A DNA stretch of 64,000 nucleotides from Gordionus sp. m RMFG-2023 (lineage: Eukaryota; Nematomorpha; Gordioida; Chordodea; Parachordodidae): positions 2,482,509 through 2,546,508 of the forward strand of contig NC_088777.1 of the NCBI RefSeq assembly GCF_954871325.1, read 5' to 3'. Each line of letters starts with the position of its first letter. Position 1 is the stretch's first letter. This document shows positions 12,851 through 25,320 of the stretch, one piece after another. Made by a program: the position numbers and the translations under genes. The notes under the pieces are model-generated. The model was not told the origin of the DNA. It ran no database searches and saw only the letters and a program-made list of their open reading frames with translations.

Positions 12851-14864
12851 AAATTTAAATTAAATACGAATAATTTCATTCATTCTTTCATTTCGTATTT
12901 TGGAGTAATCCCTAAAATTAAAAGAAATAAAGACCATCTTATTTTGACAGAAAAAAAATCATATGATAATTTATCATAACTATGGTTAGGTTTATGAGCA
13001 TAATCTACATGCCTTTGCAGAAGGAAATATGCCAATCTCTGAGGGAATTTGTGTTTCTTAGATTGAGCTATCTTGCCAAAAAATATTTTTTTTTTTTGGA
13101 ATTATATAAATTTTTATTACAAGGAACCATAAAATAATTTTTTTATTTTATAATGTATTCCTTGAGGATATTCATATATTCCCTATCATTCATTTTATAT
13201 TTTTACATGAAAATCTAAATTTTGGCCCAATTCAACGTAATATAGACTCATGTATGATTATATTTTTCTGTTTAATTTTTAATTTTAATCTCTTAAATTT
13301 GTATTTGTAATTTAAGTTTATTTCTTCTTACTTCTTTTTATATATCTATCTGTAATCAATATTATATATTTCCTACATTTTTCCCCAAAATTTTATAATT
13401 TATTAACTGCTTTCATTGTGTTTAATTTGATGCTTTTACTTTCTATTTCAAATAATGTATGGTAACCATTATACATTGTAGACATTTTCTGAGCTTGATT
13501 CAGATGTATGATATAACCCTATCCGAGGTCGGTTTGTTTTTCGCAAAATGCCAATCAGAATCACATGTTATTTTAAAAAATGTTGTACTCGGGATCGCAA
13601 CTTCATTTGACAATATAGAGCGTTAAATATATTTTTATATAAGGTGTCAATTGTCATAACATTACTTGAAACTCAAATTCCAAAATAATTTTAATCTTCG
13701 AGTTCGGTCTTGTTTTATAACAAACAAAATTACGGCTCATGTCGAGCTCGGACCACATAAATTTTTAAAGGTCAGGGTTAGAGTCGCGAAAAATTACTTT
13801 ACAGGGCTCTAACATAATGCGCTATCGTGGCGCGAATAGCGTTGCGATTTATTTTTTTTTCGTGTAAACTATAGATACAAAAAATAGAAGAAGAAATTAG
13901 CTACTTACTAAATTCACTTATTGAAATGTTTAAAATGATTTAATATAATTGATTTTCATATTTTAAATTTAAAATTAAATAAAGTGGAAATTTTTTTGAT
14001 ACTAAATTTAAGTAAATATCAAAATATATACTATAGTTATATTTATAATAATTATTTTCTCTTAGTTAATTCTTAATACCATGATCTGTTAAAAAAAAAG
14101 TCCATTATTAATCGTTATTTTTATAATTTAATTTGATAGTTATGCAATTTTATTGATCAAACATTTCATTTTATTCATAAGCATTATTTTTTAATTTTCT
14201 TAATTATTAATATTTAGATTTCATTGCAATAATATAGTCATAGCCTTCTAAAAAATAAGTTTTAAGTTTTTAGTTATAATGCGTAGGCAGGTAAGCAATG
14301 TCGGCGAAATTTCCATTCATTTGTTAGCAATCTAATCTTGTTATATTTACTGTATGCAATGATATAAAAAACTGAAGATTCCATTAAAAATACCCATACA
14401 AATCAGACGCTGACACACTTTTTTGGGGGTTTCTTATAAATTACATCTAATTTTTTTTTATAAAAACTTTAAAAAATTGAGGATTTTATTTACCTTATGG
14501 AATATGGAACTAAAATTAACAATCCCTAAAAATGCATTATAAGTTAATCCACAGTTTAGGTTTAGTATTAAGTCATTGACTATGCTATAAGGGGAGTATG
14601 AATTTTAAACTTCATAGCTTAAATTGTTGTATTTTGAAGGTTTATTTTTAAAAAAATTTATACCATTAATCATTTTGGTTTCCTAAGATGATATTTTTAT
14701 ATTTATGCATTTAACGCCCTCTTATGGATATATATTTGTTAAAGTTAAAATTATACTATGCCTCTGAAGAAAAATGAAGAAACATCAACACTACTCAATT
14801 TGATATTACAGAATTCGTGGAAGTTAACAATTACCTATATAATATAGAACAAATTTTCTGTATC
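12851..14864. other. AT-rich region with a GC-richer patch at 13505-13860
   Basis: Mostly featureless AT-rich DNA. The patch near 13505-13860 has CG-rich words and ends with CAGGGCTCTAAC, a hAT-type terminus in style, then a hairpin with arms CGCTAT/ATAGCG. No coding frame is supported. Confidence 0.45.
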
Positions 14865-17475
14865 GCGTCATTACAGAGAAACCATTACAGAGTAAAAAAT
14901 TATAGAGAAACTTTATAGAGAAAACAATTATAAAGAATGTCGATTATAGAGAATTATATTATAGAGAATTATCTAATAGAGAATGTATTTTACAGAGAAT
15001 GTATTTTACAAAGAATTTTTTATAGAGAATGATTTTATAGAGAATAATTTTACAGAGAATGATTTTACAGAGAATGATTTTATAGAGAATTATTTATAAA
15101 CAATGTATTTTACAGGGAATTATTTTATAAAAAAATTTTATTTAAAGAATATGATTATTTTATAAAAAAATGTTATAAATAGTCATATTTTACATAATTT
15201 TAAATATTAGAATTACCTTATATAAGCGAGGTTTTGCGATTATTAGATGAATTAATGGTAGAATAAAGGACTTTTACGAAATTTAGTTTTAAAGATAAGT
15301 ACAAAATAAAATAGATAGTGTTGTTAAAAGTTACTTTGGCAATGTAATGCAACTAGTTATGTTAGTAGTTAAATTTGGGAAAATATAACAAGTTACAGTT
15401 AATAGTTTTCTTTTTTTTTAAATGTAACTAGCCACTAGTTACAATTATTTTTAGTGGATAGTAGATTCTGGGCTAGCCGGATCGATTAAATTACGTTAAA
15501 TCGAATATATTTATATTAATATAAATTCATTGGCTAAGATTTTAATCATATAGTAAAAGAATGTAGAAAAAATTTACAAATTTAAATTTATTATTAAATT
15601 ATATTTATTGAATGAAATATATATATAAATTAAGTAACCAGTTACTTTTGCGCAGATGTCTGTATGTCTCAATGCATATGTCGCACGGTTCAAAAAATTC
15701 GCTAATTTGCAATGCATACAAAACCGTAACAAATTTGGCTATGTACATAAAAATGTTAATGTCACTGGCATATGTACCAATTGAGGATGTAATTCACGGA
15801 TTAGAGGAATTATGTGCCTCTGAATTTTACCAAGAAAATAGGAATATTCTCTCCCCCTTGATAGAATACTTTGAAGAGACGTGGATTTGAAAAATAATAG
15901 CTATTTAGCATTTCTCTATGGAATTTCTACGAATCAACAATCTCGTGAACCGAATACAAATAATTCAGTAGAGGAGAGCTGCATCAAAGTTTTTCGTCTC
16001 ATATAAGTTCCCATCATCCAACGATCTGGAAATTTATAAAGAGTTAGTAATTTTATTATATTTTAAATTTTAGCATTTTAATTTTTAGCTCTCAAAGACG
16101 AAGATAGCCTGAATTGTTACAAATTGGAACAATATTCTTTAGGACTATTGATTCCGCTGTCAAAGAAAGAATATCGCGAAAGATCAAAAAGGATTTTTCT
16201 AATTGTTAAAGATTTTTATTCAAGAAATGCTGGATTGTTTAGGGCTTTATCCCATAATTTAAATTTAAATGTTTAATTTAATCATATAATTGTATTTTTT
16301 ATATTGGTATATTATTTATACTATGTTTATTTGGATTTTTTATGAATAAAAATTTATTTGATATTTCGAAGTGAATATTGCTAAGCTCAGTATATTCAAA
16401 GTTTATCTTATAAAAACTTCATATAAAAATAGTATTAAACATATTCTTTGAGTCACATTGGCAAAGTAACTTTTCAATATATATTTTATTTTGTATTCTT
16501 ATCTTTAAAAATAAATTTCGTAAAATTCCTTATAAATCATTTTAAAATTTGGTTCATCTCTTAATGACAAATAACTTTTAACATTAGAATGGATTATCGG
16601 TGTGTCCCATCTATAATTGAAAATTTTTAGGAAGAATAATAATATAATTAAAAACTAACTAAATTTTGCTGAAGATTAAAAAAAAGCTTATAAATGAAAA
16701 TCTCTACATTAGTTTATCAATTTAAGTGGTTACCATTAACTACACTTCAAAAAATATTTATAACTGTTACATTTACAAAATCGTAACTGTAGCTGGCTAC
16801 ATTTTTTAGAAAGTAACTGCCAAAATAAATAGTTACTTAATTTAAATAAATATAATTAAATAATATATTTAAATTTGTAAAATTTTTTATATTCTTTTAC
16901 TATATAAGATTTCTTACAAATCATGTCAAAATTTTGTTCTACCATTAATTCATCTAATAATCGAAAAACCTTGTGCAAAGATAAACAAATAATTTTCTGT
17001 ACCGATTGAAATAATTCAAAAACTACCCAATTATTCTCTTATATAAGGCAATTCTAATATATAATATTATGTAAAATACTATAATTTTTTGACAATATAA
17101 AACATTTTTTATAAAATAATCATATTCTTAAACAAAATTCTTTATAAAATAATTCTCTATAAAATAATATTCTTTATAAAATAATTCTATAAAATATATT
17201 CATTATAAAATAATTCTCTATAAAATAATTCCCTATAAAATACTTTCTTTATAAAATAATTCTATAAAATACATTCATTATAAAATAATTATTTATAAAA
17301 TAATTTTCTATAAAATACTTTCTCTAAAATCATTCACTGTAAAATCATTTAAATTCATTCTTTGTAAAATCATTCTCTATAAAATCATTCTCTGTAAAAT
17401 CATTCTCTGTAAAATTATTCTCTATAAACGAAATTCTCTTTCTTTATAAATGTATTCTCTATTTCAAAATTTTTA
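14865..17475. mobile_element. fold-back-like element with tandem-repeat arms around a MULE transposase
   Basis: The left arm (14865-15262) is a run of degenerate units built on TATAGAGAATGATTTTACAG, followed by a non-repetitive part ending GATTATTAGATGAATTAATG. The right arm (about 16925-17475) is the inverted copy of both, with the repeat run on the outside. Additional inner inverted segments exist (15265-15345 against 16450-16530; 15545-15640 against 16740-16925), but in a different order on the two sides. Between them lies a Mutator-like transposase fragment. Mutator-like and Drosophila FB-type elements are known to have such long, internally repetitive ends. Confidence 0.75.
15735..16276 (+). 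pseudogene. Mutator-like (MULE, FLYWCH-type) transposase C-terminal fragment with an intron
   Basis: The segment to 15890 reads VPIEDVIHGLEELCASEF and later LIEYFEETWI, the D-x-x-x-x-x-F-E-x-L ... Y-F-E-x-T-W-I signature of MULE transposases. After frame changes in 15890-15975 come TNNSVE and SSHHPTIWKFIK, equivalent to the family's R-T-N-N-x-V-E and H-P-x-I-W-x-F-I. A 46-nt intron (16043-16088, GTTAGT...TTTTAG) joins exactly to TLKDEDSLNCYKLEQY and PLSKKEYRERSKRI, ending at a stop at 16276. The N-terminal FLYWCH finger and catalytic core are missing, so it is inactive. Confidence 0.75.
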
Positions 17476-19129
17476 CCTATTTGGATAGTTATTCCTTAAT
17501 TTTGGTATGCCTTTTCTGAGAGAATTTGATATAAAACTTCCGAAAGAAGTTCGGAGTTACAAAATAAATATGAATTTTTCCAGTTTAAATTCTATTTTTT
17601 CAAAATTTCAGCAAGTTTTTAAAAGATAATTAGGACAAATAAAATTACAAAAAGCCATCATCAAGATATAGCCAAACACAGTGCCCAATTATGCTACCGT
17701 CTAGGAGAATTCGATTTCCGATGCGTCAGCTGAGTTGAACAGACTGTTAGACGAAGGCGTTATTCGAGAAGGTGGATTTTACAGCAACTCCAATCACTTG
17801 GGCTATGCCAACGGTTAATATCTTAAAGAAATCGGTGCTGTACGGCAATGCGGAGATTTTCTTTTAACAATCAACAAATATTTAGCGATTGATAACGATT
17901 TACTACAAACTTTCGTCGACCTGACAAATAGGATAGCAGGGAGTAAAATATTTTCAACGATAGATTTAAGAGATGCATTTTTAAACCCGAATGTAGGGAT
18001 CTGTTAGTAATTTCGACTTATGTCGGTTATTACCGATATTAAAGAATCCCTTTTGGGTTAACTAGCGCTTCGATATTTCAACGCTTTATACAAAACCTAT
18101 TAAAGGGAATTCCTGTGGTTAGTGTATTTTTAGACGATGTAATTATTGCAAGCGAGAATAATTTTGATCATATATTTAATCTAGAAGAAGTATTAAGAAG
18201 ATTAAGGCTGGACTTACAACGACGACAGATAAAATTAGAATTGGAGAAAATTCAATTACTTATTTAGGTCATGTTATTGACAAATTCGGAATTCACCTGA
18301 CAGAAGATAAGATGAATGCTATAAATAATTGTAAAACATCGTCTAATGTTAAAGAATTACGTTCGTTTCTGGGAATGGTAAAATACCATGAATCTTTTAT
18401 AAAAAAAATTTACATTCTATTTGTGCGCCTTTACACCGACTTACGAGTAAAAATGTGGGTTGGCTTTGGTCAGCTAAAGAAAATGAAATATTTAATAGAG
18501 TTAAAAAATATTATCAAAAGAAAATACAATAATTTCTTATTCAGCCGATATTCCTGTCGTGATTTCTTGTGAAGCTTCCGAAAACAGTCTAGGAGCTGTT
18601 ATTGCACACCGATTTCTTAGTGGCCAGGAGAAACCGACCGGCGGCTGAAAAGAATTACGCAACTATTGATGGGGCGATCATGTTCGTCTCGAGAAGTTTC
18701 ACCAATATATTTGCGGAAGATATTTTATTTAGTTACAGATCATAAACTCTTAAAATATATTTTAGGTGATCAAAGAGACTTAAATAAGATAACAAGTACC
18801 GTTGAATACGCTGGACGACGAATTTAAATTATGACCATGAGATAATTCATAGACCGGGTAATCAAAACAGATGCGCCGACGCTCTGTCTCGTTTGGGGGG
18901 TTGAGAGAGAAAAAATTAATGAAGTTAAAAAAAATTGAAGATGAAATTAGAGAAGTAAAAATCAATTTAATAGAAGATTTATTCACTCGTAAAGTAGTAA
19001 GTGAAACGATCAATGATAGTTGGCATATTAATAACACTGTGTGACAAGATATAGGGAGAAAAAAAATAAAAACAAGTTTTGGTGCAGAATTTGACGCTGA
19101 GTTCGAATCCATTTTTCAAATTTTTTCTA

Positions 19130-20389
19130 CAAGTCAAGTTTTAAAAAAATTACCGTATAAAGTCAACTTTTTGAAATCTCAAAAATGGTAAAATTTAGGT
19201 CTTTATACGGTTATATATAAAAAAGTATATAAAAATCCCTGAAAATTCGTGATAGTGTTAAACTTATATTTCTTTATAAATTTAATTAATTTTTATAATT
19301 TTTTATCTATTGGTTTTTGAGAAAAATGGTAATTTCGTTTTGGGGGTTTTAAGTTTACAATATAAATTACTACCAAAATTATTAACTTTAATAACTTTTA
19401 TAAAATTTTGCTTCTAATATGCTCAAGATTATATATTAATTCTAATTATGTTTCAAAAGTACTATGCCATGAAAATTCAACCAAAATCTATAAATTAAAA
19501 AAGTCGGTACAGATATTTTCGAACATTTTAATTTGTACACTTTTATTGAATTTTCTCTGCATAAAAGCATTTTTAAAGCAAAATTAAGGTAATATTTATC
19601 TTTTTTAGTTTTATGTAAAATTTTATGCATTTATAATCAATTTATATCAAAATCAGATGTCTGTATCCTTTTTTTAAATTTGTACTCTTTTTGAATTGAG
19701 CATTTTTGAAGCAAAATTCATTTAAAATGCATTAGTTGGTAATTTTTTCATATTTTTTATTAATATTTATCTTTTTTTTTGATGTATTTAAGAATATTTG
19801 TTTTTAATCAATTTATATCAAAATATATGATTTTCCAAGGAGTACCTTGAACCCGTATTATGAGCAATAAATAATAATGTCAAATAACGAGTAGGAAGAA
19901 AGGAGAAGAATTATTTTTTTTGCGCTTAATTTTTCATAAACATTTAATTTCTTTCATTAATTTTTTTTGAGAACGAAAGCCACAATAAATAAATATATTA
20001 AATGTAAGCTTAATTAAAAAAGTTTTTATAAATAAAGGTAAATTTAAAAAATATAGGTTCTTTAAAAATTGTGTAAGGATTTTATAAATAAAAATGTAAA
20101 ATAATAAGGGTGGTTTGCTGCAAAAATTAAGATATTTTTTTAGTTGTAGGGATCATTAGAACCGAAGTCATAAATCTTCAAAAAGTGCTAAAAATCACCT
20201 TTTTGGCCACTTTAACCTAAAATAAATAAAGAACCTGACGTGCTAGAAAACTGACAGCGGATTTAGAATATGCATAAAAAACTGTCTTAAAACATGTTTA
20301 TTTTATTTTCTCCCAAAAAAATCAAAATATAAACAATTATTCGGAAATTTAAAAAAAATTTATATATACAAATAATAAAGCTACTAATC
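19130..20389. other. unassigned insert between the Gypsy pol remnant and the RTE LINE
   Basis: AT-rich non-coding DNA inside the interrupted Gypsy element. Near its left end ACCGTATAAAG and CTTTATACGGT form an inverted pair about 38 bp apart (19153-19213). The phrase AATCAATTTATATCAAAAT occurs twice (about 19634 and 19804) in a degenerate ~170-bp tandem duplication. It may be the 5' part of the LINE insertion or an older element. Confidence 0.4.
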
Positions 20390-22541
20390 ATGGATTTACA
20401 AATCTCAAATAAATCCACTCAAAATAAGATAAAACTGGAACCATGCATCAAATGGGGCAAATTAAAAACAATGACAGATGCCTTTGCAATCAATGCAATC
20501 AATGCAAACATTGAAACAATAAATTGCTCACAAGTCAGTGAAAAAATCTGGACAGACCTTTCATCCAGATTAATAGACACTGCAAAATCGACGCTAGGCT
20601 TGACAAGAGGAGGCAACAAATCACACAAAGAACTATGGTGGTGGAATCAAGAGGTACAAACCACTATACAGGAGAAAAAAGCCCTTTATAAAATATGGTA
20701 CAAATCCAAAAATGCAGATGACAAGTCAAGATACAAAAAATCCAAGAAATTAGCTACAAAGGCGGTGGCTAGGGCCAAATCTATGGCATACGATGACATG
20801 TACGAAGATCTACATACCAAAGAAGGGCAAAATAAAATATACAGATTAGCCAAACAGCGAGAAAAGAACTCTAGGGATATAAACGGAGCTCCGAAAGTAA
20901 TCAAAAATAAAGATGGGAAATTGATAATAAAGGAAAAAGAAATAATGAATAGATGGAAAGAATATTTTCAGGGGCTTCTCAACTTTAATTCCCACATATT
21001 GCATCTCGATGAACACTCCCCTTGTCAAAACCTTGTACAACCTATAACGGAACAAGAAATAATCACATGCCTCAAGCATATGAAAAACAACAAAGCTAGG
21101 GGTCCAGACGATATTCCAATAGAAAGCCTTAAAGCACTAGGAGATGATGGAATACATCTCCTCACAAATCTGTACAATAAAATACTTGGAAATGAAGAGG
21201 TCCCCCAAAAATGGAGGCAGAGCTATCTAGTTCCTATCTTCAAAAATAAAGGGGATCCACAAAATTGTCAAAATTACAGGGGCATAAAACTAATGTCACA
21301 CTGTCTAAAACTATACGAAAAAATAATAGAAAAAAGATTAAGAGATATAATCGAAATAGGAGAGACACAGTTTGGCTTTATGCCTGGAAGATCAACAACC
21401 GATGCTATCCATGCAATTAGGCAAATGAGTGAAAAATACAGGGAAAAGAACAAAAAGCTACACATGGTCTTTCTCGATCTAGAAAAGGCCTTCGATAGAA
21501 TCCCAAGAAAACTTATCTGGTGGGCGCTACGCCACAAAAAAGTTCCCGAAAAATATATAAGAATAATAGAGGATATGTATATGGGACATACAACAATGGT
21601 CCGTAGCACAACAGGTACTTCAGCAGGCTTCACAATAGCCGAAGGAGTTCATCAAGGGTCGGCTCTCAGCCCACTTCTCTTCATTACAGTAATAGATGTA
21701 TTAGCACAGTCTATACCTCAAACAGTCCCGTGGAATATGATATTTGCAGATGATATTGTGATACTTGCCGAATCCAAGGATGAAATGAAAGAAAGGTTAG
21801 TGAATTGGATAAATATCCTAGAAACGCACGGATTAAAAGTAAATAGAGAAAAGACGGAGTATATGGTGATAGGAGGAGATGAAACGGAGAGTATTGATAT
21901 AAATGATTGGCAGATATCCGCAATTGAAAGCTACAAATATTTGGGCTCCACTATACAAACAAACGGCACAATAGAAAAAGAGATAAAGAATAAGATTAAT
22001 CAAGGGTGGTTAAAGTGGAGATCTTTATCTGGAGTGCTATTTGACAAAAGAATCCCACACAAATTAAAGGGAAAAATTTACAGTTCCATAGTACAACCAA
22101 CTATTCTATATAGTTCGGAAACATGGCCAACCAAAGAATCAGACGAGAGAAGTCTACAAACTATGGAGATGAGAATGCTGAGGATGATTGCTGGGGTAAC
22201 AAGAAAGGATAAGGTGCGCAGTACAAGAATACTAAATAGTTTAAAGGTAGTGCCCATTAAGACTAAGTTAATGGTAAACAGATTTAGGTGGTATGGGCAC
22301 ACAATGAGAAGGCCTATGAACTACATAGGAAATAAAGTTGAAAGATTGGAAGTGATGGGCAAACGTAAAAGAGGAAGGCCAAAACTTCAATGGGGCCATA
22401 AAGTTAGAGCCAATATAAAGAAGTTTAAAATAGATAAAAGAGATTGTACGAATAACATAAAGTGGAGAGAGATGTTGAAGGAGCTTACCACCAGAAAAAA
22501 TCAAAGCTAAAGAGAAAAAAAAAAAAAAAAAAAAAAATTTT
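20390..22541 (+). mobile_element. RTE-clade (BovB-like) LINE, 5'-truncated, intact RT frame, poly(A) tail
   Basis: A single 706-codon frame (20390-22510) starts with an RTE linker (WWWNQEVQTTIQEKKALY), then RT motifs: NNKARGPDDIP, YRGIKLMS, MVFLDLEKAFDRIP (motif A), EGVHQGSALSPLLF (motif B), MIFADDIVILAES (motif C, F-A-D-D), and the thumb/tail SETWPTKESDERSLQTMEMR and RFRWYGHTMRR, ending in KRKRGRPKLQW. The ORF stop is followed by a ~23-bp poly(A). The upstream apurinic-type endonuclease domain is absent. With no stop or frameshift in 706 codons this is a young insertion, in contrast to the decayed Gypsy around it. Confidence 0.93.
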
Positions 22542-23573
22542 ATTCGAAGAAGGATTAATATTTTATAATGATAAAATTATTATTCCCTAATTTAAAGAAG
22601 GAGGTTTTGAATGTTATCATCAAGGACATCCTGGGATAGTGGCGATGAAATCATTAGGTAGATACAATATTTTTTGGACAAATCTTGATCGTGATGTTGA
22701 AGAGTTTGTTAAAAGTTGCAAGAGTTGTCATGAAGGAAGACCGGGAGCCAGAGAAGTGCTGTTATACAATAGGAACATTCATACCCGATTTTGGGAATGA
22801 ATACACATTGATTTGATAGGCCCCTTATCTTGAAAAGTATTGGTCAATTTGCGTAGACGCTTTCACCAATACAATTTTAACACATATTAATTGGGCGAGT
22901 TTAATAAATAATTTGCTTAATTATTTCACTAGATTTAGGTTACCTCGCTACATTGTCTCATAAGGGTACTCTGTTTACTGGATCTTAATTCAAAACGTTT
23001 CTTTTTAAAAACAACATATAACATTTTACGGTTGTCTCAAATCGAATGGTTTAGCTGTGAGTTATATACGTATGCGGAGAAGTGGGATTTTGGACAAAAA
23101 ATTTAGCGAATGTTTTAATTACATACTGAAATACTCAATGTACAACTACCAGCAAATCTCCAGCCGAAATGATATTTGGAAGGCCACTCAGGGAAAGGAC
23201 TGAAAACGCATCATGGAAGCAAAAATATTATAAAGATACGAACGTTGAGCCCCGTGAATTTGTAGAGAAGCAAGAAAACGAAAGGACTGCGGGGCAGGAA
23301 GGGGGTTCATCGGAAAAGTTCGACAGTGAATATGTTGAGTCTGAGGGTATTGTCAAGCATGCTGACCAACTAGGGATTCTCATGTACAAGCTAAGGAAAT
23401 GAGTGAGGTTTTGGACAATGCAGAACATAATGGAAATACAACTCTAGAAAAAAGAGTTTCGAAACCCCCAATATACTTTATTATGATGAAATTAAATTTA
23501 GTGGGGACTGTAATGTATTAAATGCGATAAATTTTTTTTTAATAACAAATTACTAAAAAATTGCCCCCAAAAG

Positions 23574-25058
23574 CAGGGGTTCGAACCGAACTGAACCGCA
23601 AAACCGGAATGAACCGTTATGATTTTCTGAACCGTTATGAAGAAAATATTAAAAGAGCGAACCGAACCGTTATAAATATTTTGAACCGGTTTACACCGGT
23701 TCAAAACGGTTTTAAAAATAATTAATTTTAAATTATTAACCTAAATTTATAATTTTAATTTTCCTTGGGGGCATTTTTTAAATTGGTGATTTCTTTTCAA
23801 ATTAAATATTTCTACATTATCAACATTATATATCAAATTAAATATTTTTATATTATCAACATTATATATCAAATAATACCAGGTTTGTTGTTTTTTCTTT
23901 AAATACTTAATTTATATAGATTAGACAATTTATCTGTTAATTAAATAAGATATCTTAAAATAATTAGTGACATATTAAAATTGACAAAATATTTACAAAG
24001 TGAACAATTGACCATGGGCGATTTTTATGCTGCGTGGATCAAATGTCTCATGCAAACGAGTAAAGTAGACACTCCATTTGCCAGACTTTTAGTTTCTACG
24101 ATGAAAGCACGAGAAATAAATTTCAAAAATGAAGTTTTTTGCTCTGCTATTTATCTCGACCCTAGATATAATGTATTTTTAACTTTTGAAGAAAGAGAGA
24201 TCGCCAGAAAACATCTTTGTAAAACTTGGAACTTGATACAAAATCTAAATAATCAGAATATTGAAATTTTAAATACTATGCCTACGTGTTCGTATTCGAA
24301 GGATAATTTAGATGATGATTTTGAAGATTTATTAAAGTCGCATGAAAGTCTTAATAAGAATAATTCTCAGGGCATCGAAAATTATAATAAATGTATAGAA
24401 ATAGAATATATAATTCGGTCATTTGATAATATAGAGAGATTAGAAAAAGATACTAATCTTTTGGTTTATTGGGAAAATGTAAAGAATAGTATGCCAGTAT
24501 AAGTTAGCTATAACTGTGCTAGCAGTTCCAGCTATGCAGGTCTCCATATAAAGAGTATTTTCAAGCCTTAAGTTTATCCTCTCTGCGCAGAGAACTAAAT
24601 TAAATCCTGAAATATTAGAAAATATTTAGTTATCCGTTCGAATTCTCTTTTTAAACCTAAATAGTATAGTATACATATTATTTTATTCATTATTGTATTT
24701 ACGCATGTTTGTTTTTATCTTATTTATTTATGAAATAAAAAAAAACTAATTTGTCTAATTTATATTTCCTAAATTTAATAAAAATATCTATTAGATTATC
24801 ATGGATAAATTAAATAAGAAATTATAAACTAAAAAGATTTTTCTCTAAAATTAATATATACATGGTTAATGATTAATTTTTTTTAAAATTAAATTTATAA
24901 AAACCGGAACAAACCGAAAAGAACCGTTATAAATTATAAACCGAACCGAACCGATATGATTTTTTTTTAAAAAACCGAAATGGAACAAAACCTTTATAAA
25001 ATTTTAAACTAAAAACCGGAACGAACCGAACCGTTATACAAAACGGTTCGAAACCCTG
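23574..25058 (+). mobile_element. hAT DNA transposon, internally deleted, with perfect 8-bp TSD
   Basis: The element starts CAGGGGTTCGAACCG and ends CGGTTCGAAACCCTG. CCCAAAAG is duplicated immediately outside both ends (23566-23573 and 25059-25066), the 8-bp target duplication of hAT elements. Sub-terminal regions are full of GAACCG/CGGTTC words in both orientations. The interior codes for the C-terminal part of a transposase. Confidence 0.95.
23981..24660 (+). pseudogene. hAT transposase C-terminal fragment
   Basis: The frame 23981-24502 reads KYLQSEQLTMGDFYAAWIKC, then FCSAIYLDPRYNVFLTFEE and YWENVKNSMPV, the typical centre-to-C-terminus of hAT transposases of the zinc-finger-BED-like type. 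After a stop at 24500 the dimerisation region can still be read in part (AVPAMQVSI, then FSSLKFILSAQRTKLNPEI, interrupted by stops). The BED finger and first catalytic Asp are missing. It sits inside the TIR-bounded element, which must therefore have been moved in trans. Confidence 0.85.
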
Positions 25059-25320
25059 CCCAAAAGCACATTAAATACTTGGTTGTTGGAGCAAGCTAAA
25101 AATTACTAATGGGAAGGGGGCAAACGCCCGCCGAAGATAAGTTACTTAGAGGTAATTATTGGGCATTTATATAATAGCTCAAGAGGAAGATTACTAAGTA
25201 ATATATATATATATATTATTTCTAATGAACCGACGAATAAAAAATTTATTAATTAAAAAATTTTATTTTCATTCCACTTGTCATAGTATCATACTAGTGC
25301 AGGAACTATACGGGTTCCTT

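Larger units (their letters stand above)
17640..25320 (+). mobile_element. Gypsy-like LTR retrotransposon, fossil, split by nested insertions
   Basis: The RT start is readable near 17690-17800 (AELNRLLDEGVIREGGFYS, then a family-typical sequence), an F-L-D-D box near 18130, RNase H to about 18900, then after the interrupting LINE the integrase HHCC-type zinc segment (22610-22740, with HQGHPGIVAM and SCKSCHEGRPG) and core remains to about 23200. A polypurine tract (GTGGGGAC) precedes the 3' LTR at 23509. Gag, protease and 5' LTR are not visible. The element is broken in many places and predates the LINE and hAT inside it. The right end is approximate. Confidence 0.8.
23509..25320 (+). repeat. 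3' LTR of the second Gypsy element, containing the hAT insertion
   Basis: It starts TGTAATGTATTAAATGC right after the polypurine tract. The hAT and one TSD copy divide it. The right part has a TATA-like TTTATATAATAGC near 25170. The right end near 25320 is a guess, because no second LTR is available. Confidence 0.5.

Noticed and set aside
14865-15125. Regular short repeats resembling a CRISPR array
   Set aside because: Units are degenerate, contiguous and without unique spacers, are mirrored at 16925-17475, and the genome is eukaryotic.
20419-22504. Several minus-strand frames of 69-119 codons
   Set aside because: They are antisense shadows of the intact RTE reverse-transcriptase frame.
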